Shown in pieces: positions 55,291-63,971 of a stretch of DNA of 64,000 nt (positions are counted from its first letter, which is position 1; each line of letters begins with the position of its first letter). The translations under genes were made by a program, and so were the position numbers. The notes under the pieces are model-generated. The model worked only from the letters and a program-made list of their open reading frames with translations, did not search any database and had not been told where the DNA came from. Origin of the DNA: an uncultured Bacteroidales bacterium (GTDB lineage: Bacteria > Bacteroidota > Bacteroidia > Bacteroidales > Paludibacteraceae); assembly GCA_944322025.1 (NCBI GenBank), contig CALUOH010000021.1:1-64000 (forward strand). The letters run 5' to 3'.

Positions 55291-55321
55291 CAAAGTTACT
55301 CTTTTTTATCAGGACAGCAAA
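55291..55321 (-). promoter_or_regulatory. Promoter of asd
   Basis: Minus strand TTTG (55321-55318), 19 bases, TAACTTTG (55298-55291), a near-consensus match. The resulting leader overlaps the divergent promoter of the lamin-tail gene. Confidence 0.75.
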
Positions 55322-55324
55322 ATT

Positions 55325-57742
55325 ATGGGATATATATTGATGCTTTTTAGAAGGGTCCTGCCTTTCTTTTCCGGCGATGCGGCGCAATGCGTGCGTGCAG
55401 TCGCGTTCGCCTTTGTTTTCTGCGTTTTTCCTGTCGTGTCGAGTGCTCAGTACTCGGACGACTTCTCCGACGGCGCATGGGAAAGCCGCTGGGAACTGCA
55501 TACCGGCCGTTTCCGTTATGACGCTGCCATGCGTGAGTTGCGCTATGATGCCCCGACTGTCAACGGTGCGTCGCTTGTGCATAGCTCTGCGGCTATCGAC
55601 TCGGCTGTGTGGGAAGTGGAGCTGCGCTATGGCGTGACGGACGACGGCTCCAACTTCTTCCGCTTCTATCTAGCCTCGGCATCAGACCTCTTCACCACGG
55701 GCGAGAAGGCTTTCTATGTCCAGTGCGCCGATGTCTCCCGCCGCGTGTCGCTGGCCTTTCAGGGTGATGGCGAGGAGCGCGTGCTGCTTACGACAGAGCC
55801 GATACCGTCCGCTGACGGCGGCATCACTTCGGTGAAAATACAGGTTGAGCGCACGTGCGGCGGTGTGTGGACATTGACCTGCCGCGCCGGCGGCGAACTC
55901 TATGACGGCGGCACGGTTCAATTCACGGAAACATTCTCCGCCGTGGCCTCAGGTTTCAGGATAAGGATGGGCACGGATTCGCAATACCTCATAGCCATCA
56001 AGTCCGTATCCGTGGATGGCAAGGCCCGTTGCGGTGGAGGGGAGAACCCCGGTGGCGGGGACGAAGACCCCGACGATGAGGACGACAAGACTGGCACGGA
56101 TTTGCATCGGCACGATGTGGTGTTCACAGAGATAATGGCAGACCCGTCGCCCGCTGTCGCTCTGCCCGAAGTGGAATATGTCGAGGTGTACAATCGTAGT
56201 GACAGTGTTGCCGATTTGTCCGGCTACCTGCTTTTTGTCGGTGATAGCTACGGCACAGTCAAAAGCGGCCGTCTGCGCCCCGGCGAGTATGCCGTGCTGT
56301 GTGCGGCGGCCGACTCCTCTGCCATGTCCGTCTACGGCAAGGTGCTGCCTGTCAGCAATTTCCGCACACTGATTAACGAGGGGCGCATCACATATCTCGC
56401 TGACCCGGAGGGGCATGTGCTCACGTGGCTGGATTACAGCGACGAGTGGTATGGCCGTGACCGTTTTAAGCGTGACGGCGGCTGGTCGCTCGAAAGGCAC
56501 GATGTGGACAACCTCCATTGCGACAGCACGTTGTGGTCTCCCTCCTCTGACCTCAGCGGCGGCACTCCGGGCAGGCGTAATTCTGCGGCGCGTGTGCAGC
56601 CCGACATTCTGCCCGCGCGTCTCGTCTCTGTCGGCGTGAGCGGCGACACACTCCTTACACTTTTGTATGACAAGGAGTTGGACGCTTCAGCCAATCCGCT
56701 GGTAGAGGTCCCGGGCATTCCCGTGGGTGAGCTCTTTACCGGAGAGCCTAAGAGGAACAGCATCAACGTTCCTCTGCTGGAGCAAATGGCTGAGGGCGAG
56801 ATGTATACGGTCTCTGTCTCCGGTGTACGCGATGTCTCCGGCCTCGCTGTGGCCGACACCTCTGTGAGGATAGCCCTCTCCTCTGTGCCTGAGGCTTATG
56901 ATGTCGTGATAAACGAGGTGATGCCCCGTCCTGTCGACGGTGCGCCTAAATATATTGAGCTTTACAACCGTTCGGAGAGGGTGATTGACCTCTCTGCTCT
57001 CTATCTTGCCAAGTATGACGATGAGGGCTATATATCCGATTACCACTCCGTGACCACAATGCCTAACCTGCTCTTCCCGCGCCAGTATGCGGTGCTTGCC
57101 CCAGACGTGTCCGCCCTGCATGACCATTACACTGTGTGCGACAGCGCGTTGTGCGTGCAGACCGCTCTCTCTTTCCTGCTGGCGGAGGAGGGCGATTTTG
57201 CCCTCATCCTGCGCAACGGGGCTGTGATTGATGCCCTTGCCTATTCTGAGGAGTGGCATCACCCGTGGATTGACAACCCTGTCGGTGTGGCGTTGGAGCG
57301 TGTTGATACAGAGACGTTTGACGGGGACGGAGACAATTGGCGGAGTGCGGCTTCATCTGCGGGTTACGCCACTCCCGGGTGCGCCAATTCGCATGGCAGG
57401 CCGCAGTCCGACGGCACGGATGGCGGCGACGGCAAGCCGTTCTGGCTCGAAAGCGAGGTGTTTACCCCCGACAATGACGGCTATGAGGACATGCTCGTGC
57501 TGCACTATGCTCTCCCCGCTGACGGCTATGTCTGTTCCATTAGTGTCTATTCTCCTAATGGTGAGCGTCTTGGTCTCATCGCTGAGCGCGAACTGCTGCC
57601 CGTCTCGGGGCAAATCGAGTGGGACGGGGCAGTGGATGGGCGGCTGCTTACCGTCGGTGTCTATGTGCTGCTGGTCGAGGCCGTACATCCTGACGGCGAT
57701 ACGGTCACGCGCAAGCTGGTGGCTGTGCTCTCGGCGCGGTGA
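55325..57742 (+). CDS. Secreted protein with two lamin-tail domains
   Basis: The start at 55325 is chosen from the promoter position (ATG at 55340 is an alternative), giving 805 residues. A signal peptide (FAFVFCVFPVVSSAQ) precedes an unassigned beta-rich N-terminal domain (about 45-230). An Asp/Gly-rich linker (about 232-255) and a first lamin-tail domain (about 258-395, VVFTEIMADPSP, EVYNRSDSVADLSGYLL) follow. Then come an Ig-like stretch, a second lamin-tail domain (about 522-680, VVINEVMPRPVDG) and a FlgD/T9SS-like C-terminus (about 710-805, VFTPDNDGYEDML... GVYVLLVEAVHPDG). It is likely exported to the surface; substrate unknown. Confidence 0.82.
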   Translation: MGYILMLFRRVLPFFSGDAAQCVRAVAFAFVFCVFPVVSSAQYSDDFSDGAWESRWELHTGRFRYDAAMRELRYDAPTVNGASLVHSSAAIDSAVWEVELRYGVTDDGSNFFRFYLASASDLFTTGEKAFYVQCADVSRRVSLAFQGDGEERVLLTTEPIPSADGGITSVKIQVERTCGGVWTLTCRAGGELYDGGTVQFTETFSAVASGFRIRMGTDSQYLIAIKSVSVDGKARCGGGENPGGGDEDPDDEDDKTGTDLHRHDVVFTEIMADPSPAVALPEVEYVEVYNRSDSVADLSGYLLFVGDSYGTVKSGRLRPGEYAVLCAAADSSAMSVYGKVLPVSNFRTLINEGRITYLADPEGHVLTWLDYSDEWYGRDRFKRDGGWSLERHDVDNLHCDSTLWSPSSDLSGGTPGRRNSAARVQPDILPARLVSVGVSGDTLLTLLYDKELDASANPLVEVPGIPVGELFTGEPKRNSINVPLLEQMAEGEMYTVSVSGVRDVSGLAVADTSVRIALSSVPEAYDVVINEVMPRPVDGAPKYIELYNRSERVIDLSALYLAKYDDEGYISDYHSVTTMPNLLFPRQYAVLAPDVSALHDHYTVCDSALCVQTALSFLLAEEGDFALILRNGAVIDALAYSEEWHHPWIDNPVGVALERVDTETFDGDGDNWRSAASSAGYATPGCANSHGRPQSDGTDGGDGKPFWLESEVFTPDNDGYEDMLVLHYALPADGYVCSISVYSPNGERLGLIAERELLPVSGQIEWDGAVDGRLLTVGVYVLLVEAVHPDGDTVTRKLVAVLSAR

Positions 57743-58066
57743 GCCTCTCTGCCTGCGGCGCATACGCTCCTCCCGCATCCGTATCCTCCATGTCCATATA
57801 TGCGGTGCAAAACGCACACCGCTTTTCCGCCAAATATTCTCAATGGGTGCTGATTTCTGTGGGTAAGTAATTGACGCACAAGGGCGTTAAGTAGGCCGCA
57901 GCTACCTTTCAGCTATCCCCCTGCTACCCTCAACTTAGCGAAGTGATGTTTTCTCGCCTTATTGTTGCAGAAATTGTCATCTTCGGCACTGTGTCGTGCG
58001 GCGGTGTGTTTTGACCGTTCGGCTCTTTTCATGCGGTGCGTCCGTGGGGCTGTGCCGCGCCTGCCG
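57743..58066. other. Intergenic region between convergent genes
   Basis: No gene seen. It contains one reverse-oriented copy of repeat family 2; no strong terminator hairpin was found. Confidence 0.5.
57891..57948 (-). repeat. Dispersed repeat family 2, copy 3
   Basis: Minus strand reads TTGAGGGTAGCAGGGGGATA, then GCTGAAAGGTAGCTGC, matching the copies near 17260 and 40470. Confidence 0.6.
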
Positions 58067-59605
58067 CTACCCGCCCCAGTTCTCGCGGTCGAGGTTTCTG
58101 TAGCTCAGTGCCTCACGTATGTGTGCCGGGGCTATACGTTCGCTCCGGTCGAGGTCGGCTATCGTGCGCGCCACTTTCAGTATGCGGTCGTATGCGCGGG
58201 CGGAGAAGTGCAGCCGCTCGATGGCTGTCTTCAGCACTTGCGTACACTCCGCATCGAGCGTGCAGTACTTGCGCATCATCTTCGGGGTCATCTGCGCGTT
58301 GCAGTGTATCCCCCTCTCCTCCTTGAAACGTTCCCCCTGTATGTCGCGTGCCGCGATGACCCTGCGGCGTATCTCGCTGCTTGGCTCAGACTGGGCTGTC
58401 TCGAGCATCTTCTCGTTGCTCACGGGGACTACCTCTATGTGGAGGTCAATGCGGTCAAGCAGCGGGCCGGATATGCGGCTGAGATAACGCTGCACCACGC
58501 CCGGTGCGCACGTGCACTCCTTGTTCGGGTTGTTGTAGTTGCCGCACGGGCAGGGGTTCATCGCCGCCACAAGCATGAAACTGGCAGGGTACTGTATGGA
58601 ATACTTTGCCCGAGAGATTGTTATACGCCTGTCTTCCAATGGCTGACGCAATACCTCCAGGGCCGAACGCTTGAACTCCGGCAGTTCGTCGAGAAAGAGC
58701 ACTCCGTTGTGCGCCAGCGATATTTCGCCCGGTTGCGGGTTAGCCCCGCCCCCCACGAGGGCGACATCGCTTACCGTGGAGTGCGCCTCGCGGAACGGGC
58801 GGCTCTTGATGAGCGACGCATCGCGCATCAGCTTCCCCGCCACGGAGTGTATCTTCGTGGTTTCCAGCGACTCGTGCAGCGTGAGCGGCGGCAGGATGGA
58901 GGGGATGCACTTGGCCATCATCGACTTGCCCGACCCCGGCGCACCGACCATCAGTATGTTGTGTCCTCCCGCCGCTGCCACCTCTATGGCACGCCGTGCA
59001 TACTCCTGTCCCTTGACATCGGCGAAGTCAAAGGGGAACTGCTCATCCGCCCGGGCGAACTCCTCGCGTGTGTTCACCACAGTAGGCTCTATCGCCGTCT
59101 CATGGTTGAGGAACTGCACCACTTCGGCTATGCTCTCCGCGCCGTAGACATTGAGGTTGTTCACCACGGCGGCCTCGTGGCTGTTCTCTTTCGGAACGAT
59201 GAACCCTTTGAAGCCCATCTCCCGTGCCATGATGGCTATCGGCAGCACTCCCTTGACAGGACGCAGTGCGCCGTCGAGAGACAGTTCGCCCATCATTATG
59301 TACTGGCTAACATCCTCTTCCGTGATGGTCTCGTTGGCGGCAAGCATCCCCACTGCGAGCGGCAGGTCATAGGCCGCCCCCTCTTTCTTTATGTCTGCCG
59401 GAGCCATATTGATGATGACCTGACGGCGCGGCCACGGTATGTTGTTGTATTGCAGTGCCGACATTATGCGTTCGTGGCTCTCCTTGACAGCATTGTCCGG
59501 CAGCCCGACGAGGTAGAACTTCACGCCCTTCGACACGTTCACCTCTATCGTCACGAGCCGGGCATCTATGCCCAGCATGGCCGCCGCATACGTCTTTACC
59601 AGCAT
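58067..59605 (-). CDS. yifB: YifB/ComM-type Mg-chelatase-like AAA+ ATPase
   Basis: The 512-residue protein has an N-terminal Lon-protease-like domain (about 1-180, [24 protein letters not shown]), the AAA+ core with Walker [12 protein letters not shown] and Walker [10 protein letters not shown], and [15 protein letters not shown] with a zinc-like cysteine pattern. A C-terminal Mg-chelatase domain (about 410-505) ends the protein. Relatives (ComM) are branch-migration helicases that help integrate DNA during transformation. It is the third gene of the flavin oxidoreductase-SDR-yifB string, 24 bases after the SDR stop. Confidence 0.93.
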   Translation of the reverse strand: MLVKTYAAAMLGIDARLVTIEVNVSKGVKFYLVGLPDNAVKESHERIMSALQYNNIPWPRRQVIINMAPADIKKEGAAYDLPLAVGMLAANETITEEDVSQYIMMGELSLDGALRPVKGVLPIAIMAREMGFKGFIVPKENSHEAAVVNNLNVYGAESIAEVVQFLNHETAIEPTVVNTREEFARADEQFPFDFADVKGQEYARRAIEVAAAGGHNILMVGAPGSGKSMMAKCIPSILPPLTLHESLETTKIHSVAGKLMRDASLIKSRPFREAHSTVSDVALVGGGANPQPGEISLAHNGVLFLDELPEFKRSALEVLRQPLEDRRITISRAKYSIQYPASFMLVAAMNPCPCGNYNNPNKECTCAPGVVQRYLSRISGPLLDRIDLHIEVVPVSNEKMLETAQSEPSSEIRRRVIAARDIQGERFKEERGIHCNAQMTPKMMRKYCTLDAECTQVLKTAIERLHFSARAYDRILKVARTIADLDRSERIAPAHIREALSYRNLDRENWGG

Positions 59606-59629
59606 AATGTCACACCCCCTCCTTAATGG

Positions 59630-60409
59630 CTATTTCTGAAATTGTGCCAGCTTCTTCATGACTGCGAAGACCACCCAGTCGGGCAGATGCTTGATGAGCG
59701 GCACGAAGAGCCAGCGGTTGGGCCACCCCGGCACGGCCTGCTTCTTGCGTTTGAACATGGCGTTGAGGGCTTTCTTCACGAGCTTCTCCGGCGGCATGCT
59801 TACGCCGAGTCCGACGGCCACCCGCCGCCAGTAGGGGCTGAGGCCGTAGAGACCCGTGTCGACAGCTCCCGGACATACTGCCGTGACCGACACCCCTTTC
59901 GGCATGAACTCGTACCACAGCGAGCGGCTCATGTTCAGGATATATGCCTTAGTGGAGTTGTATATAGCGATGCCGGGCATGGTCATCCACGCGCTCATCG
60001 AACTCATGTTGAGTATATATCCGTGGCCGCGTTCCGCCATCGCCCCGCCGAACAGGCGCGTCATGCGCGTGACGGTCATCACGTGCAGCCTCAGCATCAG
60101 GTCGATGCGGCTCTGTGCCGTCGCCGTGATGGGGTTGAAGAAGAAGACTCCGGCGTTGTTGATGAGTATCTCCACCTCCATGCCGTTCTCCTTGCAGTAG
60201 GCGAACAGCTCTTCCGCCGCGCTGTCGGCGGCGAGGTCACGGAACAGGGGGGTGCACTTCACCCCGTGCTCCGTGGCAATGGCTTTCGCCGTCTCCTCTA
60301 TCTCTTTTTCCTGATTGCTGACTATCAGCAGGTCATATCCCCTGCGGGCAAGCTCGTGCGCATACATCAGCCCGATGCCTGAACTTGCCCCCGTAACCAG
60401 TGCCAACAT
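59630..60409 (-). CDS. Short-chain dehydrogenase/reductase
   Basis: The 259-residue protein has the cofactor motif TGASSGIG, NNAG, the catalytic Ser in NMSSMSAW, and YNSTK (Tyr and Lys of the active site). It ends with a hydrophobic, basic C-terminus (WLFVPLIKHLPDWVVFAVMKKL) that may touch the membrane. This layout resembles the DltE/3-ketoacyl or sterol-type SDRs, but the substrate is unknown. It lies 17 bases after the flavin oxidoreductase gene and may act on the same pathway. Confidence 0.88.
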   Translation of the reverse strand: MLALVTGASSGIGLMYAHELARRGYDLLIVSNQEKEIEETAKAIATEHGVKCTPLFRDLAADSAAEELFAYCKENGMEVEILINNAGVFFFNPITATAQSRIDLMLRLHVMTVTRMTRLFGGAMAERGHGYILNMSSMSAWMTMPGIAIYNSTKAYILNMSRSLWYEFMPKGVSVTAVCPGAVDTGLYGLSPYWRRVAVGLGVSMPPEKLVKKALNAMFKRKKQAVPGWPNRWLFVPLIKHLPDWVVFAVMKKLAQFQK

Positions 60410-60426
60410 GCTCTCTCTCCTCCCTT

Positions 60427-61659
60427 TTATAGATTTTTCTCCGCCTCGTCAATCTCCTTCTGGAGCGACTTGGGCATATTCGCCACGCAGTGGTGGCAGC
60501 GCATCTCGAGGGTGTACATCCTGCCTATGCAGTAGTTCGAGTGCTTGCACCCGCTGCGGTAGGTCTCGTCGGCGGCTTTCATCTTGTTCACAAAGTCGGT
60601 GTCGTGGACAAGGGCGCGCGCCATCTGCACCAGTTCAAACCCGCTGTCGAGAACCTCGTCTATCTTCTTGCGGCTCACGAGACCGCCCACATAGATGAGC
60701 GGCAGCTTCAGCGCGGCGCGGAAATGCTTCGCCGTATCGAGGAAATACGCCTCCTTGAACGGCACTGTCGGTATCATCAGCCTGCCGACCATCGCGATGC
60801 CTAATTTGAGCCACCAGTAACGCCACGGGTTCATGTAGTAGCGCAGCGTCTTCAGCGGCATCGCGCCGCGCATCACGTGCATCGGGGCTTTGCTCACGAA
60901 GCCCGCCGACAGCACTATGGCGTGAACGCCGCACTTCTCTATCTCTTTCGCTACGGTCAGGCACTCCTCCTCCTGCATCCCGCTCTTGAAGCCGTCGTAC
61001 ATATTCGTCTTGACCACTACGGCCATATCGTCCCCCGCGCAGCGCATGACCTCGTGCAGCACCATCTTCATGAACCTCATCCTGTTCTCGAGGCTGCCGC
61101 CGTACTTGTCTTTCCGCTTGTTCGTATACGGCGAGAGGAACTGCGATATGAGGTATCCGTGTCCCGCGTGTATCTCCACGCAGTCGAACCCCGCCTCGCG
61201 GCACATGTTCACGGCGCGTCCGAAGTCGCGCACAAGTTCCTCTATCTCATGCTCTTTCAGTGCGCGGACAAAGGTGGGGGAGTAGAGGTTGAAGCCGCCC
61301 GACGCGCCCACGGGCATGCAGCCGCACGTCCGCCGGTGGGTCATGTTGCCGCAGTGTCCCAGCTGTATGCTCGCCTTCGCACCCTCGGCGTGTATGCCGT
61401 CCGTCAGCCGTTTCAGTTCCGGGATAATCTCCTCGCGCATCCACAGCTGCCCGTCGAACGACACTCCGCTCTTGTTCACGGCGCAGTACGCCACTGTGGT
61501 CATCCCCACGCCGCCCCGCGCCACGGCGGTGTGGTAGTCGTAAAGGTCTTGCGACGGGCGGTTGCCGTACGCCATATTCTCAAACGCTGCGGAGCGGATG
61601 GTCCTGTTCCGCAGCTCTATCGGCCCTAACTTGTAGGGCGTGAAAAGTTTCGATTCCAT
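60427..61659 (-). CDS. NADH:flavin oxidoreductase (old yellow enzyme family)
   Basis: Starting at 61659 (MESKLFTPYKLG, 410 residues) the protein shows the OYE/2,4-dienoyl-CoA-reductase-like TIM barrel: LRNRTIRSAAFE, QLGHCGN, EIHAGHGYLISQFLSP and NKRKDKYGGSLENRMRF. The C-terminal cysteines (CKHSNYCIGRMYTLEMRCHHC) may hold a 4Fe-4S cluster. It lacks the large FAD/NAD domain of dienoyl-CoA reductase. An ATG at 61719 is upstream but overlaps the -7 element. The substrate is unknown; it is first in a string with the SDR. Confidence 0.87.
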   Translation of the reverse strand: MESKLFTPYKLGPIELRNRTIRSAAFENMAYGNRPSQDLYDYHTAVARGGVGMTTVAYCAVNKSGVSFDGQLWMREEIIPELKRLTDGIHAEGAKASIQLGHCGNMTHRRTCGCMPVGASGGFNLYSPTFVRALKEHEIEELVRDFGRAVNMCREAGFDCVEIHAGHGYLISQFLSPYTNKRKDKYGGSLENRMRFMKMVLHEVMRCAGDDMAVVVKTNMYDGFKSGMQEEECLTVAKEIEKCGVHAIVLSAGFVSKAPMHVMRGAMPLKTLRYYMNPWRYWWLKLGIAMVGRLMIPTVPFKEAYFLDTAKHFRAALKLPLIYVGGLVSRKKIDEVLDSGFELVQMARALVHDTDFVNKMKAADETYRSGCKHSNYCIGRMYTLEMRCHHCVANMPKSLQKEIDEAEKNL

Positions 61660-61678
61660 CGTCTTTATCCGTTTAGGT

Positions 61679-61706
61679 ATCAGTCGGCTACCTCGCGCCG
61701 ACTGAT
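61679..61706. promoter_or_regulatory. Palindrome in the flavin oxidoreductase leader
   Basis: Perfect 10-base inverted repeat (ATCAGTCGGC / GCCGACTGAT) with an 8-base spacer, between the -7 element and the ATG. Candidate operator or leader hairpin. Confidence 0.5.
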
Positions 61707-61716
61707 ACAACGGGGA

Positions 61717-61749
61717 CAAAGTTACTCAAAAATCCAATCGGATGTCAAC
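61717..61749 (-). promoter_or_regulatory. Promoter of the flavin oxidoreductase-SDR-yifB string
   Basis: Minus strand GTTG (61749-61746), 21 bases, TAACTTTG (61724-61717). Confidence 0.55.
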
Positions 61750-61932
61750 CCCCCGTGCCAAAAAATGTTTCTTGGCTGACTGTTTTTTCCCATGCCCGCA
61801 TATCATAAGGCCGGGAGGCAGTTTTCTTCCGCTGAACTTATATCCCGATATGGCCTGCCGCTTAGAAACACATAGGTTAGCCTGATGTTTAGGCAATACC
61901 TTTGCTAAATAGAACCTCACTGGCACTTATAT

Positions 61933-61952
61933 CGAGAGTACGTGTTTTTAAC
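61933..61952 (+). repeat. Dispersed repeat family 1, copy F (core only)
   Basis: Exact 20-base core CGAGAGTACGTGTTTTTAAC without the GGCTGGC block, at the left edge of the AT-rich HNH-DUF4407 unit. Confidence 0.7.
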
Positions 61953-62042
61953 TTTAATTTGTATTTAGTCTTTGGACGATAATTTGGCGGAGATAATTCT
62001 GATGTTGAGGTTTTGATTTGTATGAATTATAAATCGTTTTTT

Positions 62043-62076
62043 TTTGAATATGGTAATGTAATTGTAAATACCTTTG
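62043..62076 (+). promoter_or_regulatory. Promoter of the HNH-DUF4407 unit
   Basis: TTTG (62043-62046), 22 bases, TACCTTTG (62069-62076); spacer slightly long. Confidence 0.5.
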
Positions 62077-62110
62077 CAACATCAGTAATACTATCGCCAC
62101 AATACACAAA

Positions 62111-62395
62111 ATGACTATACTTATGGATGATAATAAAGTATCTTACCGTGAGTTGCTATTTGACTCACGATGGCTCGAGAAGCGTGCGCAAATTATAAAG
62201 CGAGATGGCTATAAATGTCGAATATGTGGCAGCAAGGATCATCTTGTTGTCCACCATAAGCAATATCACTATGATTCGCGGCGGAACAAGAACTGTGATC
62301 CATGGGATTATGAAGACAAGTATCTCATCACACTCTGTGAGTCATGTCATAAGAGGGGGCATAACAAATATAACATACCTACAAAACAGATTTGA
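62111..62395 (+). CDS. Small HNH endonuclease
   Basis: The 94-residue protein opens with YRELLFDSRWLEKRAQIIKR, a common lead-in to small HNH proteins. The zinc/HNH core is CRICG, LVVHHKQYHY (His pair), a WDYEDKYLITLC segment, and CESCHKRGH. The Cys pairs (CxxC and CxxCH) probably hold a structural zinc and the His residues the catalytic metal. Such proteins cut DNA and occur in phages, restriction systems and other defence loci. The ATG at 62123 is an alternative start. The next gene starts 2 bases after the stop. Confidence 0.85.
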   Translation: MTILMDDNKVSYRELLFDSRWLEKRAQIIKRDGYKCRICGSKDHLVVHHKQYHYDSRRNKNCDPWDYEDKYLITLCESCHKRGHNKYNIPTKQI

Positions 62396-62397
62396 AT

Positions 62398-62952
62398 ATG
62401 GGATTATTTTCATTTTTTAAAAGCAGAAAAAATGCAGAAGAACCAGAGGTTACGCTGCCTGAGATTAAAGAAGAAGATTTCGTGGATAATTCAGAACCCA
62501 CTAAAGATGTTGTATCTATACCATACGGCACTGGAATGTCGATAGACGCTGTGTATGAGTTTATCAAAAAGGATTATGAGGAAATTGGCTATAATGAGGC
62601 TCTAAGCAATCAGGACAGTTCTTATAAAAATGAGAAAGTCATCATGATAAAGGGGCAGATAAAGACACGAATAGAGCAGGTCAGGTTGCGCTATGATGGT
62701 GACTTACGTAATATAAAAACACAGATAGGAAATAGTGAAGAAGAAGGTCTCGCTAATACTGCATCCATACTTAAAGCGCGACAAGAGACTATTATGAAGC
62801 ATTTGGATGTGATGGCTGATATGGAAAGTAAATTGGAAAATAAAGAAGATGAGTTCTATATTATCAGTTCATATAAAAGGGGCTTTAAGAAAGGACTGGT
62901 TGCACAGACTAATACATTACTGAATAAAGGGAAATACAATGATGAGCAATAA
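62398..62952 (+). CDS. Uncharacterised cytosolic coiled-coil protein
   Basis: Starting at the ATG at 62398 (a TTG at 62392 would add two residues) the protein is 184 residues. It has a short hydrophobic-basic N-terminus (GLFSFFKSRKN), an acidic linker (about 14-45), and then long amphipathic helices (about 85-165, KGQIKTRIEQVRLRYDGDLR, KHLDVMADMESKLENKEDE) likely to form a coiled coil. No signal peptide or known domain. Its end overlaps the DUF4407 gene by 14 bases, so the two are co-translated and may form one complex. Confidence 0.75.
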   Translation: MGLFSFFKSRKNAEEPEVTLPEIKEEDFVDNSEPTKDVVSIPYGTGMSIDAVYEFIKKDYEEIGYNEALSNQDSSYKNEKVIMIKGQIKTRIEQVRLRYDGDLRNIKTQIGNSEEEGLANTASILKARQETIMKHLDVMADMESKLENKEDEFYIISSYKRGFKKGLVAQTNTLLNKGKYNDEQ

Positions 62953-63943
62953 AAAATTGAAACCGTTCATGAGGTTAGGATGCCGCATAGTAGGTTGGAA
63001 TCCGGATATACTTCTTGAAGCTGGGGAGGCAAGTTACCGTACATTGCGACGATATATGTCCGCCATTATTATACTTGCCGTGGTTTGGGGTACAATCGGT
63101 TATTGTTTTGCAGACCGCTATATCGGCATAGACAGCATATCAGTCAAGGCTATAATATCTTTGATATTCATTATAATCATTGTAAACATTGAGAGGTTTA
63201 TCATACTCAATGTAGGAAAGCTCGGTATGATGGGAGTGATGCGCTTTATTTTGGCATTTCTTATGGCTGTTCTCGGCTCTACAGTTTTTGACCAAATCAT
63301 TTTTAAGAACGATGTAGATGTAAAGATGAAGGAGATACGCACGGAGCAAATCAATGAAGAAATACCTAAGAGACTGGCCTATATAGATGCAGATATCGTG
63401 AAAACGACAAAACTTATAGATTCCATCGGTCGGGAAAATATCCGTCTGTATGCAGAATTAGCGCAAAAACCTACTCTTTCTGTAACAGATGTAAGTACAA
63501 CATCGCATCAGGTGGGGGTTGATAGCCTCGGTAACCCGATTATGCAGAAGTCTACACAAGTCAGTAAACGTAATATCGAAAATCCGATAAGTGCGCAGAC
63601 AAAAGCTAATGAGGAGGCCTTGCGAGTATATCAAGAGCGTTTGGCTCAATTCCAACAAGCTAAAATGGATGTGGCCGAAATAGTGAGAAAAGAATATGAG
63701 GCAGCACCGACTGGATTTTTGGAGGAGTTGAAAGCATTGTTCAGTATATTGGTTGAAGATTGGGTTGCTCTTGCCTTTTATGCTTTTTTGTTTGCTTTCA
63801 TGATGTCTTTGGAGTTGCTTGTTGTGTCGAGTAAAGGGGGCGATACCAAATGCGATTATGATCTTATAGTAGAGCATCAGTTGAAAATCAAGAGTGAGAC
63901 ACTTGCCCGGACGCAGGAAAGTCTCCTCGGGGAGAAAAAGTAG
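62939..63943 (+). CDS. DUF4407 membrane protein
   Basis: The 334-residue protein has three membrane helices near the N-terminus (about 40-58, 66-86, 100-118). A long, charged, partly coiled-coil segment follows (about 125-260, MKEIRTEQINEEIPKRLAYI, EALRVYQERLAQFQQAKMDV), then a fourth helix (about 278-298) and a cytosolic tail. It matches DUF4407, a family without known function. ATGs at 62939 and 62942 are adjacent. It is the last gene of a compact three-gene unit with its own promoter and a hairpin at the window edge. Confidence 0.8.
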   Translation: MMSNKKLKPFMRLGCRIVGWNPDILLEAGEASYRTLRRYMSAIIILAVVWGTIGYCFADRYIGIDSISVKAIISLIFIIIIVNIERFIILNVGKLGMMGVMRFILAFLMAVLGSTVFDQIIFKNDVDVKMKEIRTEQINEEIPKRLAYIDADIVKTTKLIDSIGRENIRLYAELAQKPTLSVTDVSTTSHQVGVDSLGNPIMQKSTQVSKRNIENPISAQTKANEEALRVYQERLAQFQQAKMDVAEIVRKEYEAAPTGFLEELKALFSILVEDWVALAFYAFLFAFMMSLELLVVSSKGGDTKCDYDLIVEHQLKIKSETLARTQESLLGEKK

Positions 63944-63971
63944 TGACAGTCGTTTTAGTAACAAAAATGCA

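Larger units (their letters stand above)
61750..62110. other. Intergenic region at the edge of an AT-rich block
   Basis: No gene seen. It holds repeat copy F and the promoter of the HNH unit. Composition drops from GC-rich to clearly AT-rich from about 61920 onward. Confidence 0.5.

Noticed and set aside
57962..59626. Open frame of 554 codons on the plus strand opposite yifB
   Set aside because: Composition and lack of motifs mark it as a shadow of yifB, which has all catalytic motifs on the other strand.
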